64,000 nt of DNA, from contig NZ_CP010803.1 of NCBI RefSeq assembly GCF_000960975.1, positions 2,960,272-3,024,271 on the forward strand, given 5' to 3'. This stretch comes from Martelella endophytica. GTDB taxonomy: Bacteria; Pseudomonadota; Alphaproteobacteria; Rhizobiales; Rhizobiaceae. A model generated the notes under the pieces. It did not search any database and was not told the DNA's origin. It worked only from the letters and a program-made list of their open reading frames with translations. A program made the position numbers and the translations under genes. Below are positions 28,422 through 36,784 of the stretch, in pieces. Numbering within the stretch: the stretch's first letter is position 1; each line of letters opens with the position of its first letter.

Positions 28422-28858
28422 TGGTTGAGCACCCGGCCGCCGCCGGCAATGTCGGTGGCGTCAAGCTTGTCCCAGACCGCGTTCATCACCGCCTGATTGA
28501 GGCGGCAGGAACGCGCGAAGGTGACGATGTTCTGCAGGTTGTCGGGCGCCTCGGAAATCACGCGGGTGTCGAGGCCGGTCAGACGATGGAAAGTCAGGCT
28601 TTCGAACACCTTCTCCTTGATCTTGCCCGACGCCCGGACCTTGATCCTGACGGTCTCGTAGAGCGGCAGCGTGATCGTGCCATCGGCGTTGCGGATCGCA
28701 TGCGACGGCAGCTTGTCGAGCGGATCGGTCGCATCCTCGTCGACGATATCGTCGTCGGCCTTCTGAACGGACACACCGGTGTCTTCATCGACGATGGTTT
28801 CGTCAACAACGGTTTCCTCGTCGTCGAGGTCGATTGCGGCAATGGTCTTCGTCGTCAT
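28385..28858 (-). CDS. Tail assembly chaperone, short form (Mu gp41-like)
   Basis: A 157-residue protein with an acidic N-terminus (DLDDEETVVDETIVDEDTG) and the family segment ITLPLYETVRIKVRASGKIKEKVFESLTFHRLTGLDTRVI. It helps polymerise the tail tube around the tape measure. The ATG at 28858 overlaps the tube stop (ATGA). A slippery T TTT TTG near its 3' end allows a longer -1 product. Confidence 0.82.
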   Translation of the reverse strand: MTTKTIAAIDLDDEETVVDETIVDEDTGVSVQKADDDIVDEDATDPLDKLPSHAIRNADGTITLPLYETVRIKVRASGKIKEKVFESLTFHRLTGLDTRVISEAPDNLQNIVTFARSCRLNQAVMNAVWDKLDATDIAGGGRVLNHFLTSGPKTRAS

Positions 28859-29217
28859 CCGATGATCTCCTGCGCCTCTCCGGCAGCCCATTTGAGTTCG
28901 ATCTGGCCATCCGTCGCGCCCGTCGTCTCGGGGCGGTCGCCCTCAAGAAAAGCGTCCTCGAAGACGTAGGTCTGGCCGGTGTCGCACACGACCTGCAGCT
29001 CGCCTTCCTCATGGTCGAGAAGGTCGACGAGCGACTGTCCCTTTTCGAGGTTGGTGGTCGCGGTGATTTCGGAGCCCTGAAACTCCTGAAAGCGGCCGAC
29101 GCCGCGCCCATAGGCCGTGGCGGTGTTCTTGATGCCGCCGAGCCGGAGCTTGGCCCCGGTTTTGACGGGGATCGTCCGTCCCTTCCAGACGATATCGATG
29201 ATGCCAAGTGTCTGCAT
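28855..29217 (-). CDS. Tail tube protein (Mu gpM)
   Basis: A 120-residue tube subunit. It shows WKGRTIPVKTGAKLRLGGIKNTATAYGRGVGRFQEF and ITATTNLEKGQSLVDLL, matching Mu-like tube proteins in length and position behind the sheath. Together with the sheath it defines a contractile (myovirus) tail. Confidence 0.87.
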   Translation of the reverse strand: MQTLGIIDIVWKGRTIPVKTGAKLRLGGIKNTATAYGRGVGRFQEFQGSEITATTNLEKGQSLVDLLDHEEGELQVVCDTGQTYVFEDAFLEGDRPETTGATDGQIELKWAAGEAQEIIG

Positions 29218-29229
29218 GGTCGGCTCCTA

Positions 29230-30714
29230 TCAGACGAGGAATTCGAGGCTGGAGGCGAACACCATCTGGTTGCCGACGATCTGGACGATCTGCCGGGCAT
29301 TGGTGCGGTTACGGTCGTTCGGATCGCGCTCGAAGGTGGAGGCCTCGATCGTCGCCTCGGCGTTCTCGATCCAGACGAGGCCGGCATAGCGCTGGCAGCG
29401 CGCCGCCCAGGTGCCCTTGATCCGGCCGGGCGAAACCACGGCGGAACCGGCGGCCTTGTCGCCCTCGGCGCGGCGCGTCTGAAACTGCTTGCCGTCGTCG
29501 ACCAGCTTGGCGCGCGGATAGAGCGTGTTGAAATAGGCCGACCAGTCGTAGCGGATCCGCGACATGGTCGCCGGCACCATGATGTCCATCCAGGCATCGT
29601 CGAGCACGCCGAGCGACGTCTTCTTGTAGGTGGTCACCATGCGGTTGATCACGGTCGAGCCGTCGTCGAGGTGGAGATAGGTCGACACACCGTGCTGCAG
29701 CAGAAGATTGCGCTCCTCCCACGAAAACTGGTCCTCGATGTCGGGTGCTTCGACGCCGTTCACGACCAGGCTCTTCAGCTGGCGCGCCGGATCGTTGGAA
29801 AGGTGGAAGGCGGCAAGCGCGCAGTCGGCCGCCGCATGCACCCAGGACGAGGTCGGCGAGCGCGACAGGCAGGACAGCGACAGGAAGGCGCAGTTGGTGA
29901 GATCGCCGAGCGTCACCGCCTGGGCATAGGTCGCCCGCTTGCCGGTGAAGCCATGGCAATCGAGCTTGGCCGTCGCCACGTAGCGCGCGTTCAGCCATTC
30001 GGCGAAGAGCTGGACATTGGTGACATCGGACCAGGGATGCTGGAGCTTGGTGAACCAGGCATTCTCGATCAGGTCGAGCACGTCCTGCAGGTCCGGATTG
30101 CCGGCGCCGCCCGCCATGTCGGCAACCGCGATCGTCAGCCCCTCGGGCACCGGCTGGGCGGTCACGTCGACGCGCAGGTCGATATCGTTGCCGACCTCGC
30201 CGCCGTTCTTCGCGGTCACGGTCACGACGCCGGCGGCGGCGGCGGCCGTCACAACGATATCGGGTTCCGCCGTGATCGCCGCGGCAAGTTTGGTGGCGAG
30301 CGCGGCGACGTTATCGGTCGCAAGCGCCGAGACGCGGATCCGCACGCCTGCGATCTTGAAGCGAAGCACGGTCGACTGCGAAGGCGCGCCCGTAAAAGTG
30401 ATGGTGCCGGTGGCCTTCACCGCATCGTCGGCATCAGCAAGCGTCGTCACATAAAGCGGCGTGGTCTTGTTGACCTTGCGGAAGGCGGCGACCTGCTCGG
30501 CGCCGATCGAGCCCCGGCCGAAATAGGCGGTCGCCTCGTCGCCGCGCGTGATCTGGCGGATCTGGCCGGGCTCAAGTGTGCCGGCGGCAAGCTTGTGGCC
30601 GGCGATCAGAACCTTTTCCGGCCAGGCGTAAATGCCCTTCTGGCTGTAGTTCGGCTTGACCTCGATAAAGATGGCGGGGTCGTACCAGGTCATCGGGATT
30701 TCGTCGAAGTCCAT
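29230..30714 (-). CDS. Tail sheath protein (Mu gpL)
   Basis: A 494-residue contractile sheath subunit. The N-terminus MDFDEIPMTWYDPAIFIEV and GDEATAYFGRGSIGAEQVAAFRKVNKTTPLYV, a central variable domain, and the C-terminal wedge with ERNLLLQHGVSTYLHLDDGSTVINRMVTTYKK and YFNTLYPRAKL are typical of Mu-like sheath proteins. Confidence 0.92.
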   Translation of the reverse strand: MDFDEIPMTWYDPAIFIEVKPNYSQKGIYAWPEKVLIAGHKLAAGTLEPGQIRQITRGDEATAYFGRGSIGAEQVAAFRKVNKTTPLYVTTLADADDAVKATGTITFTGAPSQSTVLRFKIAGVRIRVSALATDNVAALATKLAAAITAEPDIVVTAAAAAGVVTVTAKNGGEVGNDIDLRVDVTAQPVPEGLTIAVADMAGGAGNPDLQDVLDLIENAWFTKLQHPWSDVTNVQLFAEWLNARYVATAKLDCHGFTGKRATYAQAVTLGDLTNCAFLSLSCLSRSPTSSWVHAAADCALAAFHLSNDPARQLKSLVVNGVEAPDIEDQFSWEERNLLLQHGVSTYLHLDDGSTVINRMVTTYKKTSLGVLDDAWMDIMVPATMSRIRYDWSAYFNTLYPRAKLVDDGKQFQTRRAEGDKAAGSAVVSPGRIKGTWAARCQRYAGLVWIENAEATIEASTFERDPNDRNRTNARQIVQIVGNQMVFASSLEFLV

Positions 30715-30717
30715 CGA

Positions 30718-30954
30718 TCAGTCCTCGCTCTTTTCCGTGGTGGTTTTCTTCGTTGCGGGCGCGCTGGCCTCGACCAGGTCGCCGTCGCGCAGGCGCCTTC
30801 GGACAAACAGCGTGTCGTCGACTTCGACGCCCGCTGCCGGCACGATCGCGCCGCCCGGCAGGGCAACGCCCGGAACCGTCTTCTCGGCATTCGCCGCGTC
30901 CCGGATCGTCAGCGTCCGGCCTTCGCCCGGCTTTACAAATTTCCGATGGCCCAT
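30718..30954 (-). CDS. DUF2635 family protein (Mu gp38-like)
   Basis: A 78-residue protein with the short family pattern VKPGEGRTLTIRDA...LPGGAIVPAAGVEVDDTLFVRRRLRDGDLVEA. It lies between the gp37-like gene and the sheath, as in other Mu-like phages. Probably a tail completion or sheath-associated factor; function is not established. Confidence 0.8.
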   Translation of the reverse strand: MGHRKFVKPGEGRTLTIRDAANAEKTVPGVALPGGAIVPAAGVEVDDTLFVRRRLRDGDLVEASAPATKKTTTEKSED

Positions 30955-30956
30955 CG

Positions 30957-31529
30957 TCAGGCTCCCGTCTCGATTTCGTCTTGAGGTTCGATGTCGCCGC
31001 CAAGCGACCAGGTCACGCCGAGGGCGGCGAGATCGTCGGCCGTCTCCAGCTCGAGCTCGGCCGTCGCGGTGACGAAGGAAAAGCTGAAGTCGACCTGGGC
31101 AAGCGCGATATTGTCGTCGGCGAAACCATCGGCGACGATCGCGGCAGCACCCGTGACGGTGAGGCTGCCCATATCGGCAAAGCTCACGCCGTTGAGCAGG
31201 ACCGCCGCGACATCGACCATGGCATCGAGCCCGACGCCGCGCGTGTCGCCCTTGAAGCGGGCTTCCAGTCCGGAGGACACGGCGCAGACCAGGAACAGCC
31301 GCCATTGCATCGTGCCGGAAAGCAGCCTCGCGTCGTTGCCCGGCTTCATGCCCTGCCAGGCGAGGCCGAGGAAAGGTGCAAGCCTTGCGATGCGGCGAAA
31401 CTCGGTGATCGACATCGCCGTCGGCACGCGCTCGAAGCCGAATGTCTTTTCCGGAAAGGCGATGCGCAGCCGCTCTTCGATCAGCGGGCCCTGGCGAGCG
31501 ATGATGGCAAGCGCCGGATTGATTCCCAT
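30957..31529 (-). CDS. Mu gp37-like tail completion protein
   Basis: A 190-residue protein placed between the DUF1320 and DUF2635 genes, the gp37 position. It contains PLIEERLRIAFPEKTFGFERVP and a C-terminal ALAQVDFSFSFVTATAELE, like other Mu gp37-type (DUF1834-related) proteins thought to sit at the head-tail or tail terminus. Confidence 0.75.
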   Translation of the reverse strand: MGINPALAIIARQGPLIEERLRIAFPEKTFGFERVPTAMSITEFRRIARLAPFLGLAWQGMKPGNDARLLSGTMQWRLFLVCAVSSGLEARFKGDTRGVGLDAMVDVAAVLLNGVSFADMGSLTVTGAAAIVADGFADDNIALAQVDFSFSFVTATAELELETADDLAALGVTWSLGGDIEPQDEIETGA

Positions 31530-31530
31530 C

Positions 31531-31968
31531 TCACGCGCCCCTCAACGTGTCATAGGTGAAGTCGCGCGGGCGATCGGAATAGCGCGGGCCGGAGCCGACC
31601 TTCGCGCCGGTGGCGCCCTCGGCAAGCGGCGCATCGAGATGCACCCGGCGGGCGGCGATATCGCGCAGCCACTTCAGCACGTCGTCGCGGCCCTTCGACA
31701 TCTCCTCGGACGGTGAGACATGCTCGCCCTGGGCCAGCTCATAACGGGCCAGAATGGAGGCGGCGCGGACGAGGTCGACCGGCGGAGCGGTGACCGGCAC
31801 GGCGTAGTAGCCGCGCAGATAGCCCTCGATCTCGGCCGTGGCGTCCGACAGCGCGCGCTCGACACGCGCCACATCGACGGCCTCGGCCGTGCGGTCCTCC
31901 GGATTGGAGAGCCTCAGAATGTGCGTCTCGCCGAAGCGGGCAATCATGTCGTTGACTGTGGCGTACAT
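31531..31968 (-). CDS. DUF1320 family head-tail protein (Mu gp36)
   Basis: A 145-residue protein with the DUF1320 signature MYATVNDMIARFGETHILRLSNPED and a central AEIEGYLRGYYAVPVTAPP...ILARYELAQ. Such proteins are head-tail connector adaptors. The ATG at 31968 is chosen because the family begins there. Confidence 0.85.
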   Translation of the reverse strand: MYATVNDMIARFGETHILRLSNPEDRTAEAVDVARVERALSDATAEIEGYLRGYYAVPVTAPPVDLVRAASILARYELAQGEHVSPSEEMSKGRDDVLKWLRDIAARRVHLDAPLAEGATGAKVGSGPRYSDRPRDFTYDTLRGA

Positions 31969-32041
31969 GGTCGGTTTCCGGTGCTGTCGGGAGTGGGGGC
32001 GGCATTCGCGCCGCCCCCGGCCGGGCGCAGGCTTCGGGAGG

Positions 32042-32449
32042 CTATTTCTTGGCCGGTGTCTTGGCGGCCGCCTTGGCTGCCTCTTCCAGCGCGGCAATCT
32101 TGGTGGCGGCGGTCGCAAGCTCGGCCTTCAGTGCGGTAATCTCCGTGTCGCGCTCCTCGAGTTTGGCCTCGGCGGTTTCGTGCGCGCCCTTGAGCCGTTC
32201 GATTTCGGTGTTGGCCGTGGCAAGCGCCTCGGCCTTCGTCTTCGCCTCGGCTTCCGCCGTGCGTAACGCGCTGACGGTGGTCGCGGCCGGCGCCTCGCCA
32301 TCGACCACCTCGAAAGCGGGATCGGCGCGGAAGGCGGCGAGTTCCGTCTTGGTGAACTTGTCGGCGGCATAGGTCGCGGACGCCGGATGCTTGATGCCGG
32401 CGCGGCGCATGCCGGGATTGCGGCAGATGATGGTGATCTGGTCAGCCAT
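32042..32449 (-). CDS. HI1506-like protein with coiled coil (Mu gp35-like)
   Basis: A 135-residue protein. The N-terminal 50 residues (ITIICRNPGMRRAGIKHPASATYAADKFTKTELAAFRADPAFEVV) match the small HI1506-related domain found behind major capsid genes of Mu-like phages. The rest is an Ala/Glu/Lys coiled coil (about 65-125) ending in a basic tail. Possibly a capsid-associated accessory protein. Confidence 0.78.
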   Translation of the reverse strand: MADQITIICRNPGMRRAGIKHPASATYAADKFTKTELAAFRADPAFEVVDGEAPAATTVSALRTAEAEAKTKAEALATANTEIERLKGAHETAEAKLEERDTEITALKAELATAATKIAALEEAAKAAAKTPAKK

Positions 32450-32541
32450 AGGGTTTCTCCTTCAAGGGCTTTGCGGAAGCCGCCGGGCTCGGCGGTTTGC
32501 GCAAGGCCCCGCGCGGGCTGTACCGCGCCGGGTGATTGCGA

Positions 32542-33435
32542 TCAGGCGAGGTAGGGGACCACCTCGACCTTCGCCGTATTGCGCCAGATATTGGTGGCAC
32601 CGGCGTCGTTGCGCTCCGCTTCGAGGATGGCGCGCGCGGTGCCTTCAAGCGCCGGCGGCACGATCAGCTTGGAGGGGCGGAGGTTGATGACGCTGCCGTT
32701 CTTCTTGCGGATCGTCTGCATGGCGACGCGCGCGGCCGAGAAGCTTTCAGCCGTCAGCACCGCCTTCGACTTGTGCGCGGTCTGCCACATGCCGTAGCCG
32801 GCATTGCAACGGCCGGACGTGCCCCACAGGAACTCGTCATTGAGGAAGACGTTGGCGTCCTTCTCGTCCTGGAACGAGACGAAGTTGAACGGCCGGCGCT
32901 TCTGGTAGACGAGCGGCTTGACCACCTGGGTGTCGTCGACCAGGTACCAGGCCGGCCCGGCGCCGGCGGTATAGTTGGCAACCGAGATCTCGTTGCCCTG
33001 CTCGTTGAAGCCGGGATGATCGGTGTCGAAGAAATACTGGCCGTCATAGCAAAGCGCGGTTTCGCCGGCGGCAAAGAGGGGCCAGCAGAGCTGGTCGGGA
33101 AACTCGGCCGCGTGCTGGCCGATCTGTCCGGCGACCGGCACGAAAACGCCGATCTGATCGTCCTCGATCTGGTCGCGCAGGATCCCGACCGTCTCTTCGA
33201 ACTTGCGGTTCTTGATGGTGTAGGTCTGGGCGCCGAGGCGCACGACCTGCCGCTCGCCGATCCATTCGCGGATGCCCGGCAACTCGTCGAGGCGCGGATA
33301 TTCGTTCTGCGCCGTCGTCGAATTGACCTCCATCGCGATCAGGCCGTAGCTCGTCGGCGTCGAGGTGAAGCGGGCATTGAAGGCCGTCGAAAGGCCGGTA
33401 TAGATGCCGCGCAGGCTGGAAGCATTGATATCCAT
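32542..33435 (-). CDS. Major capsid protein (Mu gpT)
   Basis: A 297-residue HK97-fold capsid subunit. The gpT pattern is clear: MDINASSLRGIYTGLSTAFNARF, EYPRLDELPGIREWIGERQVVRLGAQTYTIKNRKFEETVGI, FFDTDHPG, and the C-terminal LRPSKLIVPPALEGTARAILEAERNDAGATN(I)W. It follows the decoration and protease genes as in Mu. Confidence 0.93.
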   Translation of the reverse strand: MDINASSLRGIYTGLSTAFNARFTSTPTSYGLIAMEVNSTTAQNEYPRLDELPGIREWIGERQVVRLGAQTYTIKNRKFEETVGILRDQIEDDQIGVFVPVAGQIGQHAAEFPDQLCWPLFAAGETALCYDGQYFFDTDHPGFNEQGNEISVANYTAGAGPAWYLVDDTQVVKPLVYQKRRPFNFVSFQDEKDANVFLNDEFLWGTSGRCNAGYGMWQTAHKSKAVLTAESFSAARVAMQTIRKKNGSVINLRPSKLIVPPALEGTARAILEAERNDAGATNIWRNTAKVEVVPYLA

Positions 33436-33469
33436 TTTGAAGTCCTTTCGAGACCCTTTGAGGCGGCCC

Positions 33470-33862
33470 TTAAAGCGCCTTCAGCCAGACGCCGTCTTCG
33501 TCGACGAAGCCGATCGTGCCCGCCTGAAGTTCGTCGCTGACATTGGTGAGCTGGTAGGTTGCGTCGTCGGCCGCATAGACCGGGTCGCCGGTATTGGCGG
33601 CGGTCGCGGCGGCAAGCGGAATGCGCAGCATCTCCTTGGAGACATCGACGCGGATGGCGCCATCGCCACCGGCCGAATTGTCGGCCCGCTCGCGTGCCCA
33701 GCCGACGATCGCGACGGCGTCGGCATGGTCGGGCTTGACGGCAAGGCCTGCCGCGGTGACGGCCACCTGGGTGCCGCCATAGATCAGCGTCGCGGCCTTG
33801 ACCGGGAAAGCGGCCCTGCGGCCATCGCGCGTGACGCGCTCGATATCGTTGGTCGCGGCCAT
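33470..33862 (-). CDS. DUF2190-like head decoration protein
   Basis: A 130-residue protein rich in Ala, Val and Asp, with the pattern VTAAGLAVKPDHADAVAIVGWARERADNSAGGDGAIRVDVSKEMLRIPLAAATAANTGDPVYAADDATYQLT. This resembles phage capsid decoration/stabilising proteins encoded between protease and capsid genes. Identification rests on position and composition. Confidence 0.75.
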   Translation of the reverse strand: MAATNDIERVTRDGRRAAFPVKAATLIYGGTQVAVTAAGLAVKPDHADAVAIVGWARERADNSAGGDGAIRVDVSKEMLRIPLAAATAANTGDPVYAADDATYQLTNVSDELQAGTIGFVDEDGVWLKAL

Positions 33863-34885
33863 TTACTTCGTCTCCCGTTCGCGCTGTTTGGTGAAGTCCT
33901 CGGCGCCGAGCCCCATCAGCGCCATGACCTGTTCGTCCTCGGCGGTGATGTCGGGGTTGCCGGTCTCCGGCGGCTTGCGCCGGCCAAGACCGCCGGAATG
34001 GATCGAGGGCAGAAGCTTCAGCTCCGCCTCGACGCCTTCCGCGTCCTTCTGATGGCGGGCGATGTAGTGGTCGCGCAGCGCCGGAATGACCTTGCCGCCC
34101 GAAATCGCGGCATCGATCACGGCCTCGGCCTTTTCCTTCGCCTGGTCCGCCTGAAGCGTGGTGAGCTTGGAATTGAGATCGGCCACCGTTGCGTGGAGGC
34201 TTTTGATTTCCTCAGCCTGGCCGCCGGTGTTGGCCTGAAGCCGGCCCTGCAGCGCGGTGACCACGGTCTCCTCGTCGCCCTCGGTTCCGGCGATCGTGCC
34301 AAGCTTCGCGACAAGCGCGGTATGGGTGCCGGCTTTCGTATGGGCGGCTTTGACGGCGGCGAGCACATCGGCCTCGCTTGCCGTTTCTGAGAGGCCGAGC
34401 GCCTCCCGCAACTCTTCGAGCATAGGATTGTCCTCTTTCGAATTGAGGGATTTCAGGAAGGGGAGATTGGGATCGTTGGTCAGCGCCACGCGCTCGACCG
34501 AGCCGATCCGGTAGGGCTTGGTGCGCGAATGGAGGAACACCGGGGAGATGAAGCCATAGGCCTTGTCTTCCATCAGTGCCCGGCCCGAGGCCGTCCATTC
34601 GACGCGGCCATAAAGCCCATCCTCGCGCGCCTGCAGTTCGACGATCCAGCCGCGCGCCGGTGCGGGATGTCCGGCCTTGCCGGCCAGATCGGTCGCGTGG
34701 TTTTCGTCGATCGGGAGCTTGCGGCCGGCCGTGTGGAAGGCGGCAACCAGGCTTGCCAGATCCGGCGCGGCATAAGGACCGCGTCCGTCGACGCCGGTGA
34801 ACTCGGCGGCCGGCAGAAGCTGCAGCCATTCCGGAACGCCGGCGGCGTTGAGAGCAATCGAGAGTGAGGCGCGTGTCGTTTCCAT
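33863..34885 (-). CDS. Prohead protease and scaffold (Mu gpI/Z-like)
   Basis: A 340-residue protein. Residues 1-140 resemble the Mu I protease (LPIDENHATDLAGKAGHPAPARGWIVEL, FISPVFLHSRTKPYRIGSVERVALTNDPNL). The remaining part is a Glu/Ala/Lys-rich scaffold with coiled coil. An internal methionine near MLEELREALGLSE could give a separate scaffold product, as with Mu Z. It matures the prohead before DNA entry. Confidence 0.87.
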   Translation of the reverse strand: METTRASLSIALNAAGVPEWLQLLPAAEFTGVDGRGPYAAPDLASLVAAFHTAGRKLPIDENHATDLAGKAGHPAPARGWIVELQAREDGLYGRVEWTASGRALMEDKAYGFISPVFLHSRTKPYRIGSVERVALTNDPNLPFLKSLNSKEDNPMLEELREALGLSETASEADVLAAVKAAHTKAGTHTALVAKLGTIAGTEGDEETVVTALQGRLQANTGGQAEEIKSLHATVADLNSKLTTLQADQAKEKAEAVIDAAISGGKVIPALRDHYIARHQKDAEGVEAELKLLPSIHSGGLGRRKPPETGNPDITAEDEQVMALMGLGAEDFTKQRERETK

Positions 34886-34957
34886 GCGTCGATTGCTAGC
34901 ATCGGCGCATAGGCGCGGGTCATGCCCGCCGCCGGAGGCGTGCGTGCAAATTTGAAA

Positions 34958-35464
34958 TCAGCGGGAGCGGGAAAAGCGGAGGATGAAGCCTTCGATCGTG
35001 TGGCGGATCATCGTCTCGTCGTCCTCGGAGATACCAAGGAAAGGCCGCGCCGGCAAGATAACCCGGTCGGCAACGATCAACCGGCCGCCGATCCGGAAAT
35101 AGAGATGGTCGGCATGAACCGGCACGATCTCGGCGCCTTCCTGGTGCGGTCGCGCATAGATGACATTGGTGCCGACCTGGGCGTAGTCGTTGCCGGCGAA
35201 ATGGGTGATGCTGTCGCGCAGCCGGCCGCTCTCGGTGAGGATACGCGTGTTGCGCTTGTCGGCGCCATAGTCCTTGTTGACCGGTGTCCAGGCTTGCCCT
35301 TCCGGATCGGTCTGGGTGATGAAGCGCTGGACGGTCGAGGCGACCAGGCCGACGCCGATCACGTTCATCATCGGCTGGGTGTTGCGGGTCATCAGCATCA
35401 GCCCGCCGAGGCCCTTCATCAGCGCTTTGTCGCGGATCTCGGTGACGATCGACACGCCGGCCAT
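34958..35464 (-). CDS. Virion morphogenesis protein (Mu gpG)
   Basis: A 168-residue protein of the phage virion morphogenesis family. It has WTPVNKDYGADKRNTRILTESGRLRDSITHFAGNDYAQVGTNVIYARPHQEGAEI and ILPARPFLGISEDD. Involved in tail completion or head-tail joining. A 114-base gap separates it from gpF; no gene is visible there. Confidence 0.87.
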   Translation of the reverse strand: MAGVSIVTEIRDKALMKGLGGLMLMTRNTQPMMNVIGVGLVASTVQRFITQTDPEGQAWTPVNKDYGADKRNTRILTESGRLRDSITHFAGNDYAQVGTNVIYARPHQEGAEIVPVHADHLYFRIGGRLIVADRVILPARPFLGISEDDETMIRHTIEGFILRFSRSR

Positions 35465-35578
35465 GATTTGCCTTTCCGGCCTGTGAGGCCTATATTTTCG
35501 AGAGGACGCGCCGAGCAGGAAGCGCCCGCTTCAGCGGGATTGGGACAAGGCGACTTCTGGCCCCCCGGCGCGTTCCTC

Positions 35579-36784
35579 TCACGTCAGCTTCTTCATCTTC
35601 CGCGCCGTCGTCCGTCTGAGCGACGTCAGATATATTTCCTCGCGACCGTCTTTCTTCACCACCTTGAGGCCTGCGTGATAATTGGCGCCGTCATGTTCGC
35701 CGACATAGGCCCAGCGGCCGTTTCCACCCTGGGCGAGCCTGCCGTTCTTCCTCAACCAGTTCGGCAGCACCGCATAGGCGTCCGGCGTGATCCGGTCGTG
35801 CTTGGCATGGCTGCGGATGGTATCGGACGAAAGCCTGACTTCCGTCCCGGCCTTAACGCCGAGCTTTTCCGCATCCGCCTTGCCAGCCGTCGCGACCGGC
35901 TGCCAGGTTCCATCCGGCCACTTGCCGCGTTGGACCGCCCGCACGAATTTCGCGACCTGCGTCTGGCTCGCCGTTACCGCCTTCGGTCCCGGCGCGGTGC
36001 GCGATAGCCAGGCAGCGCCAGGATTATAGTCAAAGGACGGATCAACGCCGCGCGGCTGATCGGTTCCGAGCTGGTCGAGATCCGGTGTGCTGTCAAAGCC
36101 CTTTGCCTCGACGAGCGCCGCGGGCACCGGCGTGACGAAGCAGCCGCAACCGAAACCGTTCGGCGGATAGATCGATTGCCATACCGGATCGTCGGCCGCC
36201 CAGACCTTGCCGTCCCAGGCGAGGTGATCGCGGCGCGGATGCTTGTTGCCGGAGTGATTGTAGCGCCAGCCGGGAAAGGCCTCGCGGATCTCGGGACTGT
36301 TGAGCTGAGCAAAGCGGCCGGCGGCATAGGCCGTCCTCAGATTGGTCTCGAAGATCACCCGCGTGCGCCAGCCGCGATCGCCGTGATAGGACCAGCCATG
36401 TGTTTTAACGGTCGCGTCGAAGTCCTTACGGAAGTCCTCCAGCGTGGTCCCGTCCTTCAGCGCCCGCTCGATCGCGCCCTGAAAGTCCGCGACCAGGGCT
36501 TCCGTCTGCGCGCCGGCGACCATGAACATCTTGGAGTGCGCCGCATCGAAGACATCGCGCCAGCTCCGGGTCGGAACGCCGACCTTCTGGCGGAGGAAAT
36601 CGATCGCTTCCTGGAAGGGCAATTGCAGAGGATCGGTTGTTTCCGTCATCAGCGCCGGTCGAATGCTGGACAGGATCGATTTCGAAGCCCTTTCAAAGCC
36701 CCTGGGCGCGTTTTCCGGGAAAAGACGACTGATCATGCGTCCCGACCCGGCCTCGCGTGTCTGTGGGGCTTTATTTTCGATCAT
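35579..36784 (-). CDS. Minor head protein gpF (SPP1 gp7-like) with C-terminal nuclease-like domain
   Basis: A 401-residue minor capsid protein. The core (residues about 50-245) has the phage Mu F pattern: PFQEAIDFLRQKV, FETNLRTAYAAGRFAQL, NHSGNKHPRRDHLAWDGKVW and NGFGCGCFV. The last 110 residues (VRLSSDTIRSHAKHDRITPDAYAVLPNWLRKNGR...YHAGLKVVKKDGREEIYLTSLRR) look like the BECR-fold nuclease-like domains appended to such proteins. It overlaps the portal gene end by 14 bases; a start nearer MTETTDPLQLP (36649) is possible. Confidence 0.83.
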   Translation of the reverse strand: MIENKAPQTREAGSGRMISRLFPENAPRGFERASKSILSSIRPALMTETTDPLQLPFQEAIDFLRQKVGVPTRSWRDVFDAAHSKMFMVAGAQTEALVADFQGAIERALKDGTTLEDFRKDFDATVKTHGWSYHGDRGWRTRVIFETNLRTAYAAGRFAQLNSPEIREAFPGWRYNHSGNKHPRRDHLAWDGKVWAADDPVWQSIYPPNGFGCGCFVTPVPAALVEAKGFDSTPDLDQLGTDQPRGVDPSFDYNPGAAWLSRTAPGPKAVTASQTQVAKFVRAVQRGKWPDGTWQPVATAGKADAEKLGVKAGTEVRLSSDTIRSHAKHDRITPDAYAVLPNWLRKNGRLAQGGNGRWAYVGEHDGANYHAGLKVVKKDGREEIYLTSLRRTTARKMKKLT

